Shown here in pieces: positions 1-8,512 of a DNA stretch of 64,000 bases. Within the stretch, counting starts at the first letter, position 1. Each line of letters begins with the position of its first letter. The position numbers were made by a program, and so were the translations under genes. The notes beneath the pieces are model-generated. The model did no database searches. It saw only the letters and a list, made by a program, of their open reading frames with translations, and was not told the DNA's origin. The stretch is from JAAFJM01 sp964529175 (GTDB lineage Bacteria; Bacteroidota; Bacteroidia; UKL13-3), in the NCBI GenBank assembly GCA_964529175.1, contig CAZGVO010000005.1, forward strand, positions 218,014 to 282,013. Reading direction: 5' to 3'.

Positions 1-850
1 GATAAGCATTTGCATACAAACCCATCAATTGCCCGTTATCGTAAAGCATTTTTTCAAAATGAGGTGCTTTCCAATACAAATCGGTGCTGTAGCGCGCAAA
101 TCCTCCTTCAATTTGATCAAAAATACCACCATTGGCCATGCCATCTAATGTTTTAATAACAGCATCTAAATACAGCGGATTATTGCTTTGCTTGTAATAT
201 TGTAAATAAAATTCCCAATTATTAGGCATAGGAAATTTGGGCGCCCAATTATAACCACCATAAATTAAATCGAAGTTTTTGCTCCAATTTTCCACTGCAT
301 TATCAATGGTTTCAAGCTTTATTTCTACATTTTCTACAGGTAAAATATGGTCTAATTTATTGATTCCACTGGTTAATTCAGCCGCATATTGAAAAGCTTC
401 TTCTTTGCGAGTTTGGTAAAAATCGGCAATGGATTGCAATGTTTTTTTCCATTGTTCTATAGGGAAATAAGTACCACCATGCAGCGGCCTGCCATCGGGC
501 AATGCAAAACAGTTTAATGGCCAACCACCTCTGCCTGTTAGCAATTGTACCGCATCCATATAAATTTGGTCAATATCGGGGCGTTCTTCTCTATCTACTT
601 TTATGCAAATAAAATGTTTATTCATTAACTCAGCCACTTCTTCGTTTTCAAAACTTTCGTGTTCCATTACATGGCACCAATGGCAAGCCGAATAACCAAT
701 GCTTACCAATATCATTTTGTCTTCGTTTTTGGCTCTTTGCAGCGTTTCTTCGCTCCATTCTACCCAATTTACTGGATTGTGTGCATGTTGCAATAAATAA
801 GGACTTGAAGCATGAATTAATGCATTGGTATATTTGGGTGATGTGGTCAT
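1..850 (-). CDS. DUF255 / thioredoxin-fold protein (YyaL / SSP411 family), partial
   Basis: Read from the minus strand, the start codon lies at 850 and the frame stays open to the window edge, so only about the first 283 residues are present. The start MTTSPKYTNALIHASSPYLL, the HNPVNW motif and a CHWC motif at residues 56-59 are the hallmarks of the N-terminal thioredoxin-like DUF255 domain. Later motifs DREERPD and GGWPLN also fit. Full members of this family are about 650-700 aa with a C-terminal six-hairpin glycosidase-like domain, which is expected beyond the left edge. The exact function of bacterial members is not established; a redox or thiol role is inferred from CxxC. The rpoD terminator just upstream shows that it is transcribed independently of rpoD. 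Confidence 0.9.
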   Translation of the reverse strand, partial: MTTSPKYTNALIHASSPYLLQHAHNPVNWVEWSEETLQRAKNEDKMILVSIGYSACHWCHVMEHESFENEEVAELMNKHFICIKVDREERPDIDQIYMDAVQLLTGRGGWPLNCFALPDGRPLHGGTYFPIEQWKKTLQSIADFYQTRKEEAFQYAAELTSGINKLDHILPVENVEIKLETIDNAVENWSKNFDLIYGGYNWAPKFPMPNNWEFYLQYYKQSNNPLYLDAVIKTLDGMANGGIFDQIEGGFARYSTDLYWKAPHFEKMLYDNGQLMGLYANAY

Positions 851-930
851 TTGTTTTCTAATGTTATTTATTCTGTAACTGTTTAATAAACTTTACTAAA
901 TATAGTTTTAAATGGATTTTTTAATACGTA

Positions 931-968
931 AAAATCCCAATTGCATATCAATACAATTGGGATTTTTT
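931..968 (-). terminator. Rho-independent terminator downstream of rpoD
   Basis: An 11-bp inverted repeat (ATCCCAATTG-type arms near 933-943 and 954-964) is flanked by an A run on the left, which is a U tract in the leftward transcript, and by a T run on the right. It lies 23 bases after the rpoD stop codon. The T/A runs on both sides could let it work in both directions, but no rightward gene is near. Confidence 0.85.
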
Positions 969-990
969 GAATGAATAAATAGAATAAAAT

Positions 991-1854
991 TTATCCTAAG
1001 TAAGCTTTTAAGATTTTGCTTTTCGATGATTTACGTAATCTGCGCAAAGCTTTTTCTTTAATTTGGCGTACACGTTCACGTGTTAAACCAATTTTTTCGC
1101 TAATATCTTCTAAAGTATGCGCTGGGCCGCCATCTAAGCCATAGTAAAACTTCAACACATCTTTTTCTTTTTCGCTTAAAGTTGAAATTACACGGTTAAT
1201 TTCTTTTTGTAATGATTCGTTGATTAACTGAACATCAGGTCGTGGTTCATCGTTGCTATCTAAAATACCCAATAAAGTATTGTCTTCGCCCTCGGTTAAT
1301 GGTGCATCAATTGATAAGTGACGACCAGTACTACGTAAAGCATTTTCTACTTCTAAAATTGGAATATCCATTGATAACGCAATTTCTTCTACAGTTGGTT
1401 CGCGCTCTAATTCTTGCTCTAATTTAGCAGCTGCATTACCAATACGGCCAATTGAACCTACTTTGTTTAATGGTAAACGTACTATACGACTTTGGTCAGC
1501 TAATGCCTGTAAGATTGATTGACGAATCCACCATACTGCGTATGAAATGAATTTAAAACCACGGGTTTCATCAAATCTTTTTGCCGCTTTTATTAATCCT
1601 AAATTTCCTTCGTTAATTAAGTCGCCAAGGGTTAAACCTTGGTTTTGGTATTGTTTTGATACTGAAACAACAAAACGTAAATTTGCATTTACCAAACGCT
1701 CTAAAGCTACTTGATCGCCTTCTCTGATTCTACGTGCAAGTTCTACTTCTTCTTGAGCGTCAATCATTGAAACTTTGCTTATCTCGTTAAGATATTTATC
1801 TAACGATTTGCTTTCACGATTGGTAAACTGTTTACTGATTTTTAACTGCCTCAT
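991..1854 (-). CDS. rpoD: Primary RNA polymerase sigma factor RpoD/SigA
   Basis: This is the housekeeping sigma-70 factor that directs RNA polymerase to promoters. At 287 aa it has the short form normal for Bacteroidota, lacking region 1.1 and the long spacer. Region 1.2 lies around residues 15-50 (SLDKYLNEISK). Region 2 contains the core-binding and -10 recognition segments, including NLRFVVSVSKQY and YAVWWIRQ. Region 4.2 near the C-terminus carries the helix-turn-helix TLEDISEKIGLTRERVRQIKEKA. The start is the ATG at 1854; no better start is visible. The gene stands alone, closed by a strong terminator, with a long AT-rich upstream region. A group 2 paralogue is possible in principle, but length and sequence match the Bacteroidota primary factor. 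Confidence 0.96.
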   Translation of the reverse strand: MRQLKISKQFTNRESKSLDKYLNEISKVSMIDAQEEVELARRIREGDQVALERLVNANLRFVVSVSKQYQNQGLTLGDLINEGNLGLIKAAKRFDETRGFKFISYAVWWIRQSILQALADQSRIVRLPLNKVGSIGRIGNAAAKLEQELEREPTVEEIALSMDIPILEVENALRSTGRHLSIDAPLTEGEDNTLLGILDSNDEPRPDVQLINESLQKEINRVISTLSEKEKDVLKFYYGLDGGPAHTLEDISEKIGLTRERVRQIKEKALRRLRKSSKSKILKAYLG

Positions 1855-2098
1855 GGCTATTTTTATTCCCTCTCTACTTTATTTATGTTTGAAAATTGAC
1901 TTGCAAATGTCGTATAATTTTACAGCCTTTTAGTCATTTTACATAATAAATTTTAACTCTTTTGTGTAAAATTGTTGTTAGTTGTTGATATTTAGTGGAT
2001 TATAATTTATTAAATTTTGCTACTCATTTTTTCATGCCAAAAAGTTATTTGCATAATTATCTGTTAATTAGGTTAATATGTTTTAGCCTTGTTGGCAT
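1855..2098. other. AT-rich upstream region of rpoD
   Basis: About 240 bases lie between the rpoD start codon and the terminator of the M6 protease gene. The region is very AT-rich and must contain the rpoD promoter, but I see no clean TAnnTTTG box on the minus strand. The short open frame reading rightward from 1995 has no family resemblance and no codon signal I would trust. No RNA gene is evident. Confidence 0.5.
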
Positions 2099-2138
2099 AA
2101 AAAAAGCGCCTTTCCTTTACAGAATAGGCGCTTTTTTA
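2099..2138 (-). terminator. Rho-independent terminator of the M6 protease gene
   Basis: A GC-rich stem (AAAAAGCGCC at 2101-2110 pairing with GGCGCTTTTT from 2127) has a loop of about 16 bases, flanked by A and T runs. It lies 24 bases downstream of the leftward protease stop codon. The symmetric A/T runs could stop transcription from both directions. Confidence 0.88.
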
Positions 2139-2162
2139 CAAGAAAACAGTGAAGCTATTTAC

Positions 2163-4508
2163 TTAGTATTTATTTTTTAAAACCTTTTGGGTAAATGTTT
2201 GATTATTAATAGTTAATCTAATAAAATAAATTCCATTAGCTAAAGGTAGGTTAATATTTAAATTATTTATTCCTTTTTTGCTTGTAAATGGTTGGCTGTA
2301 AACTTCTTGTCCTAAAACATTTTGTACACTTAAAATGCCTAGGTTATTAGTTAAACTTTCAAACGAAATATTTATTTCTTCAACAAATGGATTAGGATAA
2401 ACAGCAATATTTTGAGTAAGCTTTGTTTCATTTATTGATGTATTCCAAATATCTAATGTGGTGCTAAAAGTATCGGTACAGCTTGATTTAAAGGCAATTA
2501 AACTCACATCAATTTTGCCAGGAGTTTTAAAGCTAAATCCAAATGGATCTTGGTTATTGTTAGAACTGCTGCCAAATCTCCATCTTACAAAATCTTGACC
2601 AGTTGATTTGTTTTCAAAATAAAACGAGTCTGCATTAATTCGGGTAATACTGCCAAATGCCACAGGGCTTTGGTTAACTACATAGTTTTGCGAAATTGAA
2701 TCAATCGGTGCATTGGTTGAGTCTAAAACATATAATTTCACAGTATATGTTCCTGCTTTGGTAAAGGTGTAAGTTGGGTTAGCATCAGATACTTCTGCTG
2801 AGCTATCTCCAAAATTCCACTTATAACCATTGGCAAATTGTGAGTTGTTTTTAAAGTTAATAGTGTAAGGAACGCAACCAGTGGTTGAACCCCCACTAAA
2901 CGATGCAAAGGGTTTATTCCCTAAAGTAAATGTTATTGAGCTATCTGGATTAACTGTAATATTAGATATGGTAACATTGGTTGGTGCTCTTACACCAGCA
3001 GTTGTAGGGTGGAAATACGATGAAGGATTGGTGTTACTATTAAAATTTCGATTATTGGTAGTACCTGGAAATAAATCGCCTGCATCACCTCTATTGGTTC
3101 CGCGTTCTAAGTTACGTAATCCATCGGCTTGCATTAAACCCATTCCATAGCGAGCCGTATCGTTATTAACATTATTGCCACTTCCACCTGAAAGTAATCT
3201 TGCAGTATTGGTATTAATATGCCAAATGGCTAGTCCTTTACTTGGTAAATACCTGTCGTTTCCTCTCAACTGACGATTTTCTAATAAAAAGTACTCGTTG
3301 GCTTTGGTAGTATTAATTCTATAACTAAAATTACTATCAACTAGTGGTTTTGGAATGGTATAAGTTCCATTTTGAGATATTAAAGTTGGTGTATGCCATT
3401 CTAACACCATGCGGCTCCAAGCATCAAACATACAAGGTGTTTTTTCACCATTTAACCAAGGGCCTCCAGCCATGTTGGTATAATTACCTGAACCTTCGCC
3501 ATTGCTTTGCGTACTGTATAAATCTGGTAAGTCTAAAATATGGCCAAACTCGTGAGTCATTACGCCAATTCCTACTGTACTGTAAGCACCTCCATTATAT
3601 CTTTTTTCAGGGAAAAAACAAAAAGGGCCGATACTTTTGCCATCATCGGTAACTAAACTTCCAAAGTAAGTGCTTCTAAAGCTCCAAATATAGTTGTTGG
3701 CGTTTGGAGCACTTTGTTCCTCTGCTCCAATTCCTGCGTGTAAAAGGACTAGTCCATCAACTTCGCCATCATTATCATTATCATAAATTGAAAAGTCAAC
3801 TCCAGCTGAATCAGCTGCTACTACAGCATCTCTCACTAAATCTCTGGTATTTGCATTGTAATTTGCATTGTTTTTCCCATAATTTATATAATTCATATCG
3901 GCCATGTACCAGCCAAAAACATCGCTATTTAAGGTTAATTGACCAAATGAAGTTCTTAAATAATAATCTTTAAAACTACCGGTTCCGTTATAATTTGTTT
4001 GATTAAATAAATTCTCAACCACACTTTTTTGAACAGTAGCGCGTAAATCAGGATATTCAATTAAAAGTACACAAACCTTATGAGTACCCTTAGTTGGAAA
4101 ACCTTGTGGGCCGGCTTTTTTAAGTTTAGTGTTTTCTAATTTAGTTAGTTGCGAAAAAGTTTCGGCTAAAATAGCTTGTTGCGTTTTACTGTAACGCAAG
4201 TGTTTTGAAAAACTATTTTTTCCAGCAAACGTGGTTGCATTATTAGCTTTAATTCCACTAGGACTTAAATTTCCATTGGCATCAATATAAGCATATTCAA
4301 AAATGCCATTTCCATTAACCAATACGGTATAACCTTCTGGTGTTTCTAAATAACTTTCTTGCTCATTTCCATAAGCCACTAATGTTATTTTTGAACCATC
4401 GTTTTGTGTTATGGTATTAGCTTCTGGCGATACGGGACAATTACTGCGTTGTGCAAATGCTTGTAAACCGATAAAATAAGAAATACTTAGTAAAATTATT
4501 TTCTTCAT
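2163..4508 (-). CDS. Secreted M6-family metalloprotease with PKD domains and T9SS sorting domain
   Basis: A 781-aa exported zinc protease of the immune inhibitor A (M6) type. Residues 1-20 form a signal peptide ending in AFAQ. The catalytic zinc motif HEFGH is at 319-323, followed by LPDLY as in the M6 family (HEFGHxLGLPDLYD). A DNDNDGEVDG stretch at 243-252 resembles a calcium-binding loop. A PKD domain spans about 535-612, with WNFGDSS as its core, and a second PKD-like segment covers about 617-685. The C-terminus from YPNPF at 704 is a T9SS type A sorting domain. The protein is therefore expected to cross the outer membrane by T9SS and act on extracellular proteins. It is monocistronic with its own terminator. 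The substrate is unknown. Confidence 0.93.
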   Translation of the reverse strand: MKKIILLSISYFIGLQAFAQRSNCPVSPEANTITQNDGSKITLVAYGNEQESYLETPEGYTVLVNGNGIFEYAYIDANGNLSPSGIKANNATTFAGKNSFSKHLRYSKTQQAILAETFSQLTKLENTKLKKAGPQGFPTKGTHKVCVLLIEYPDLRATVQKSVVENLFNQTNYNGTGSFKDYYLRTSFGQLTLNSDVFGWYMADMNYINYGKNNANYNANTRDLVRDAVVAADSAGVDFSIYDNDNDGEVDGLVLLHAGIGAEEQSAPNANNYIWSFRSTYFGSLVTDDGKSIGPFCFFPEKRYNGGAYSTVGIGVMTHEFGHILDLPDLYSTQSNGEGSGNYTNMAGGPWLNGEKTPCMFDAWSRMVLEWHTPTLISQNGTYTIPKPLVDSNFSYRINTTKANEYFLLENRQLRGNDRYLPSKGLAIWHINTNTARLLSGGSGNNVNNDTARYGMGLMQADGLRNLERGTNRGDAGDLFPGTTNNRNFNSNTNPSSYFHPTTAGVRAPTNVTISNITVNPDSSITFTLGNKPFASFSGGSTTGCVPYTINFKNNSQFANGYKWNFGDSSAEVSDANPTYTFTKAGTYTVKLYVLDSTNAPIDSISQNYVVNQSPVAFGSITRINADSFYFENKSTGQDFVRWRFGSSSNNNQDPFGFSFKTPGKIDVSLIAFKSSCTDTFSTTLDIWNTSINETKLTQNIAVYPNPFVEEINISFESLTNNLGILSVQNVLGQEVYSQPFTSKKGINNLNINLPLANGIYFIRLTINNQTFTQKVLKNKY

Positions 4509-4597
4509 TTTTTAATATTTAATCATGCAAAATAAGAATCGGCAGGGTAAAAAAAAACTGAAGAAAAGAATATGACCAAATTCAAATAATTGAAACA

Positions 4598-4783
4598 TTA
4601 CTTCTTAAAGCCATAAGGGCAATGTTTGCAACCACTATTGCAGCAGTAGCCTCTCATTTTATGGTACAGTTCGGTAAAAACCATATAACCACTTTCGTTG
4701 TAATAAAAGTGAGTGCCTTCTTTTAATTCACTCCTTTTAGGAATATTACTTTTGGTAATTAATGTTTTAATTTTTGAGTCCAT
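4598..4783 (-). CDS. Small DUF5522-type cysteine-rich protein
   Basis: A 61-aa cytoplasmic protein with a conserved C-terminal cluster YCCNSGCKHCPYGF, typical of the small DUF5522 family. The four cysteines suggest a metal- or cluster-binding knuckle, but no function is established. Its start codon overlaps the stop codon of the preceding BtuG-like gene in a TAATG junction at 4783, so the two are translationally coupled and it is the last gene of the riboswitch-controlled cobalamin operon. Whether it works in B12 uptake or only rides along is unknown; no export signal is present. Confidence 0.8.
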   Translation of the reverse strand: MDSKIKTLITKSNIPKRSELKEGTHFYYNESGYMVFTELYHKMRGYCCNSGCKHCPYGFKK

Positions 4784-5823
4784 TAATTATAGTAAAAATA
4801 AAAATCGCTGGTAATTTTTCCTCCAGTAAATTTGCCTAATAATTGCCCATTGAAATCGTAACGATAAACATCGCTGTTAGAGTTAAAATCTTTGGCATCG
4901 CTCACCATAATTTCGTGGTATTTTGGGTCAATGGCTAAGCCATAAAAAATGCGTTGTTGTTTATCAATAATTGGATTTGGTGGTAAAGTACTATCGTTAA
5001 TAGACATTTTAAATACGCCTTCATCAATCCAAAATAAGCTATTTCCTGTTGCATTTATGCGCAGTTTATTGGCATTGGTTTTTGGTGTTTTTATTTCAAA
5101 TTGCTTTATAATTTGTTTGGTTTCTAAATCTATTTTTACAATAAAATGCTTTTTGTTATTGGCGTTGGCATCGCCACAAAGAACCCATAAATTATTACTA
5201 GAATCTTTTAAAATATTTTTTGGAGCAAATGGTGTTTCAATGCTATCAATTATTTGGTCAGTATTTTCATCAATAATGTTTATAGAATTACTACGCATAT
5301 TGGTAGCATAAGTTTTTCCATTTATCGAAACCATTTCTTCCACCCAACCCCAAAGTGGAATTTTCTTTAAAATTTGATTGCTGCTTAAATCAACAACAAA
5401 AATATGATTGTCGTAAATGTCGCTTACATAAGCTTTGTTGGTGCTAGTTTTAATGATGTACCTTGGAGAGTGTAAGCCAGTTATGCTACCTACAGTTTTA
5501 AAAGTTTTGGGGTTGATAATTTCAATTTTACTTGAATTGTTTATAACCAAATAAGCATTGCCATTGATGATATTCATGGATTGAAAAACATCGCCAAGTT
5601 TGCGTTTATTAGCTTGAAAAAATACATTGTCAAACTTTTGGTTTAAGCCTAAATCTAAAAAACTTAACTCTGCATTACCTTGCATATAATTACCTTCGTT
5701 TATTATAAAAACACCTCCTAAAGTGGAGTCTGGAATAGCAGTTATTTCATGCACTTGTGGTGCTTTATCACAACTGGTTAGTACAAACAATACAATGGTA
5801 AAAAGTAGAAATATATTTTTCAA
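4783..5823 (-). CDS. BtuG-like YncE/DUF5074 beta-propeller surface lipoprotein
   Basis: A 346-aa lipoprotein: the signal peptide ends in a lipobox (LTSC, Cys18). The mature part consists of repeated blades with the pattern of YncE/DUF5074 seven-bladed propellers, for example GGVFIINEGNY near the start, then segments such as KVYVSD-like (KAYVSDIYDN) and IINPKTFKTVGSI. In Bacteroides, BtuG proteins of this fold sit on BtuB and capture vitamin B12 with very high affinity. Its place in an operon with a TonB receptor and a cobalamin riboswitch makes that role the best reading here. It follows the T9SS protein gene with a 9-base gap and overlaps the DUF5522 gene by one base. Direct B12 binding is inferred. 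Confidence 0.8.
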   Translation of the reverse strand: MKNIFLLFTIVLFVLTSCDKAPQVHEITAIPDSTLGGVFIINEGNYMQGNAELSFLDLGLNQKFDNVFFQANKRKLGDVFQSMNIINGNAYLVINNSSKIEIINPKTFKTVGSITGLHSPRYIIKTSTNKAYVSDIYDNHIFVVDLSSNQILKKIPLWGWVEEMVSINGKTYATNMRSNSINIIDENTDQIIDSIETPFAPKNILKDSSNNLWVLCGDANANNKKHFIVKIDLETKQIIKQFEIKTPKTNANKLRINATGNSLFWIDEGVFKMSINDSTLPPNPIIDKQQRIFYGLAIDPKYHEIMVSDAKDFNSNSDVYRYDFNGQLLGKFTGGKITSDFYFYYN

Positions 5824-5832
5824 AACAAATGG

Positions 5833-6819
5833 TTAATTAATGCTAATTTTTTGATGATAAACTTTATTCTGTTGCGCAATACTTAGGATATAAATTCCGT
5901 CTAATAATTTATTGGTTTCAATTTCAATTTTGGTATTTGCTTGGCTTGTAAATAGTGCTTGGCCTTGTAAATTGCTAATGCAAACTACTGCATTGTTTAA
6001 GTTATCAATGATTAAATTTTCCCCATTGTTTATTGGATTTGGAAACAAGGTAAATGGAAAATCTTTGGCTTGAAAAATATTGGTATTGTATAATTGATTG
6101 ATAACACCAACTGCATCTAAATCAAAGCCGCTTGCTGCAAATGGCGTTGGCCAAGGGTCAATAATTTTTCTGCCGTTTTTATCCCGAGCCGGAAAGGCTG
6201 CATCTTTGTTCCCTACCACATCAATCAAACGAACATGGGTAATTTTTGAAATATTGATAGATGATAAAGGCGCAAAAATATTGAGGTCGAATGGAGTTCC
6301 ATAACCGCCAATATACTTACCTGCTAAACCATCAATTAAACTTACATCGGAGCCTTCAAAATTTCCTTTTTGAATAGTAGAATCTAACAAACATTGTGAA
6401 GGAAAACGCACATAATTTATACCATCGCTGCTTACTTCTACAAAGGATAATTCAGTATGGCTTTCGCCTTTGGTATTGTTAACAATAAAACCATTTTCAA
6501 ACACACAAAAATCAGGTCCTGGCTTGTCTGAAATTGGATTATCGAATTGTAAAACAGCTATGCCTGAATCGCCTAAACTAATTACTTGTCCATCGGCTGC
6601 TAAAGTTCCGTAAAACTCACTGCCAACAGTAGCTTTACCTAATGTAGTATCTAGGTAATTTTGCCACCCACGCGTAACTTTACAACTGGTGGCCCAACCT
6701 TTAATAATGCTGCTATCTTTACTAATTGCAAACTTGCTTCCAAAGCCAACTTGTGGATCAAATTGAGCAAAAGCGAATTTGCATATAAGTATGGATAAAA
6801 CTAATAATTTATTTTTCAT
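5833..6819 (-). CDS. T9SS-exported cell-surface protein of the cobalamin operon
   Basis: A 328-aa protein with a signal peptide ending at KFAFAQ (about residue 19) and a C-terminal T9SS type A domain beginning near LFPNPINN. The central part (about 20-240) contains motifs seen in a family of surface proteins repeatedly found in B12 loci of Bacteroidota: GFGSKFAISKDSS, DNPISDKPGPDFCVFENGF, ELSFVEVSSDG and a terminal AASGFDLDAVGVIN. I infer that it is a surface accessory protein of vitamin B12 capture, because it sits between the DUF4465 gene and the BtuG-like gene under the same riboswitch. The biochemical role is not known. A perfect palindrome lies just upstream of its start. Confidence 0.72.
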   Translation of the reverse strand: MKNKLLVLSILICKFAFAQFDPQVGFGSKFAISKDSSIIKGWATSCKVTRGWQNYLDTTLGKATVGSEFYGTLAADGQVISLGDSGIAVLQFDNPISDKPGPDFCVFENGFIVNNTKGESHTELSFVEVSSDGINYVRFPSQCLLDSTIQKGNFEGSDVSLIDGLAGKYIGGYGTPFDLNIFAPLSSINISKITHVRLIDVVGNKDAAFPARDKNGRKIIDPWPTPFAASGFDLDAVGVINQLYNTNIFQAKDFPFTLFPNPINNGENLIIDNLNNAVVCISNLQGQALFTSQANTKIEIETNKLLDGIYILSIAQQNKVYHQKISIN

Positions 6820-6835
6820 TGTTTTTTTCTAAATG

Positions 6836-6863
6836 GTAGAGACAAGGCATGCCTTGTCTCTAC
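6836..6863. repeat. Perfect 28-bp palindrome inside the cobalamin operon
   Basis: The arms GTAGAGACAAGGCA and TGCCTTGTCTCTAC are exact reverse complements without a spacer. It fills most of the 54-base gap between the DUF4465 gene and the next gene. Palindromes of the GTAGAGAC...GTCTCTAC type are familiar as dispersed REP-like elements in several bacterial groups. In RNA it would fold into a strong hairpin without a U tract, so it may act in mRNA processing or stability rather than as a terminator. Confidence 0.9.
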
Positions 6864-6873
6864 TGTTGGTTAG

Positions 6874-8505
6874 CTATTGCTTTACAAATTTACTATTTAA
6901 AACACCATTTTCGGTAATAATTTGTGCTATATAAATACCGTTTTCTAAACCACTTATGTCAATATTTTGGGTGGTGCTTTGCAATATAGTTTTACCTTGT
7001 ATATTAATTATATTGATGGTACTAAAATCGCCTTCATAATTTAAATATATATTTTCTGAACTTGGGTTTGGATAAATTTTTACAGCATTATTTTTAGCAA
7101 TTTCATTAATACTTGTTTTTATATCATATTCAAAGTTGTCAATGCAGAAAAATGCAGGCGTATTCATTCCAAATTGTCCCACATCGCTTGATTCTAGTTT
7201 GAATGAAATACTATCTACTGTACCTATTTTTGTTAAATCGGCATAAGCCCAATTTTTTAGAATATAGTCTTTGCTATTATCAGCATTTCTAAAATCAGCC
7301 AAGTAAAAAATTACACTATCAATAGTTTTTTTATTTCGTAAATATCCATGAATAATTACTCTGAAATAATCCGAATCGTTACCACTTACACCTCCAAATT
7401 TTTTGCCAAATCCATCTCCTTTAAGCATACTGTAATAAGGATATGTTCCATTGTTAAGCCAAATACCTTTTGCAATTACTTCTATGTCAGTTGCTTTTCC
7501 CTGGGCTGTAATAAAAGTTGTATTTCCATTTGATACGGCATAATTATTGGAGTTTAAAGCTCCTTTGCCATTAGCTGAACTATATAAATTAGTAAAACCT
7601 TCGGTAGTTGAATCAGTGCTATTCGAAATAGCATATCCATCACTCCAATAGTTGTATGACGGTGTCACAGAATATTCACTACCAAAGAAAGTGTTTCCAC
7701 TAATAAATTGTTCTGTAAAAACTTTGCTTCCTCTGTTCCAATAATCTTGTCCAAATGGTAAATTTAAGTTCTCAAAAGTTGCGGTATCGATATTGGTCAT
7801 TATATTATCTACACAAAAAAATGCTGGTGTTTTTAGTCCAAATTGGTTGGTATCGCTGCTGGTTAAAGTAAATTTTAAACTATCTAAACTACCTAAAGAA
7901 GTAAGGTTTACAAAAGTCCAATCTTTTACTATATAATCTTTTGAGTTGTCAGCAAATCTAAAATCAGCTAAGTAAAATTCTACTTTTTCTGTTTTTAAAT
8001 TTCCATTTTGATAAGCATTAATGGTCAGTTTAAACCAATCACTATCATTGCCATTGGTGCCACCAAATTTCTTAGCAAATGCATCACCATTTTTCATACT
8101 TAAAGCTGCGTAAGTGCTATTGGTTACATATAAACCTGATAAAGTATTTTGGTTTATTTTTATAAATGTTTCGTTTTGCGAAACAGCATAATTATTACTG
8201 TTATTAAATCCTTTATTGGCATAACTTCCATATAAATTGGTAAAGCCCGCAGTGGTGGTATCATTTACTTTTGAATAAGCCCAACCATTGTTCCAATAGC
8301 CTCCGAACGAAATGGCATAGCTGTTAGAAAAAGTACAAGATCCACTGGTGAAATTGCTATTTACTGTTCCAGTATTAGGAATTTTTACACTGTTAGCGCC
8401 TTGTAATTGAATGTCTTCAAAATCGGCAGTTTGCGCTTGAGCGCTTAAGTTAAATAAGGCAGCAAAACTTAAAACGCTTGCTATTTTTATAAATTTATTT
8501 TTCAT
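6874..8505 (-). CDS. Tandem DUF4465 surface protein with T9SS sorting domain (BtuH-like role inferred)
   Basis: A 543-aa secreted protein. After a signal peptide (about 1-24, ending SAQAQ) come two copies of a DUF4465 domain, about 27-240 and 243-460. The copies share SNNYAVS, GDxFxKKFGG, NGNDSDWF/SGNDSDYF, YLADFR, ADNSKDYI and PAFFCxDN, so this is an internal duplication. A T9SS type A domain starts at YPNP (478-481). DUF4465 proteins accompany BtuB in cobalamin loci of Bacteroidota; I recall B12-binding surface proteins named BtuH from such loci but cannot confirm here that they are the same family. The gene follows the receptor gene by 7 bases. Role: probably surface capture of cobalamins, anchored by T9SS rather than a lipid. 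Confidence 0.85.
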   Translation of the reverse strand: MKNKFIKIASVLSFAALFNLSAQAQTADFEDIQLQGANSVKIPNTGTVNSNFTSGSCTFSNSYAISFGGYWNNGWAYSKVNDTTTAGFTNLYGSYANKGFNNSNNYAVSQNETFIKINQNTLSGLYVTNSTYAALSMKNGDAFAKKFGGTNGNDSDWFKLTINAYQNGNLKTEKVEFYLADFRFADNSKDYIVKDWTFVNLTSLGSLDSLKFTLTSSDTNQFGLKTPAFFCVDNIMTNIDTATFENLNLPFGQDYWNRGSKVFTEQFISGNTFFGSEYSVTPSYNYWSDGYAISNSTDSTTEGFTNLYSSANGKGALNSNNYAVSNGNTTFITAQGKATDIEVIAKGIWLNNGTYPYYSMLKGDGFGKKFGGVSGNDSDYFRVIIHGYLRNKKTIDSVIFYLADFRNADNSKDYILKNWAYADLTKIGTVDSISFKLESSDVGQFGMNTPAFFCIDNFEYDIKTSINEIAKNNAVKIYPNPSSENIYLNYEGDFSTINIINIQGKTILQSTTQNIDISGLENGIYIAQIITENGVLNSKFVKQ

Positions 8506-8512
8506 AATAGTT

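Noticed and set aside
1242..1427. Open frame on the plus strand within rpoD
   Set aside because: It is a shadow of the rpoD coding sequence; no family pattern and rpoD is certain.
2881..3973. Three plus-strand open frames opposite the M6 protease gene
   Set aside because: They are antisense to a clear protease gene and show no start signal, signal peptide or motif.
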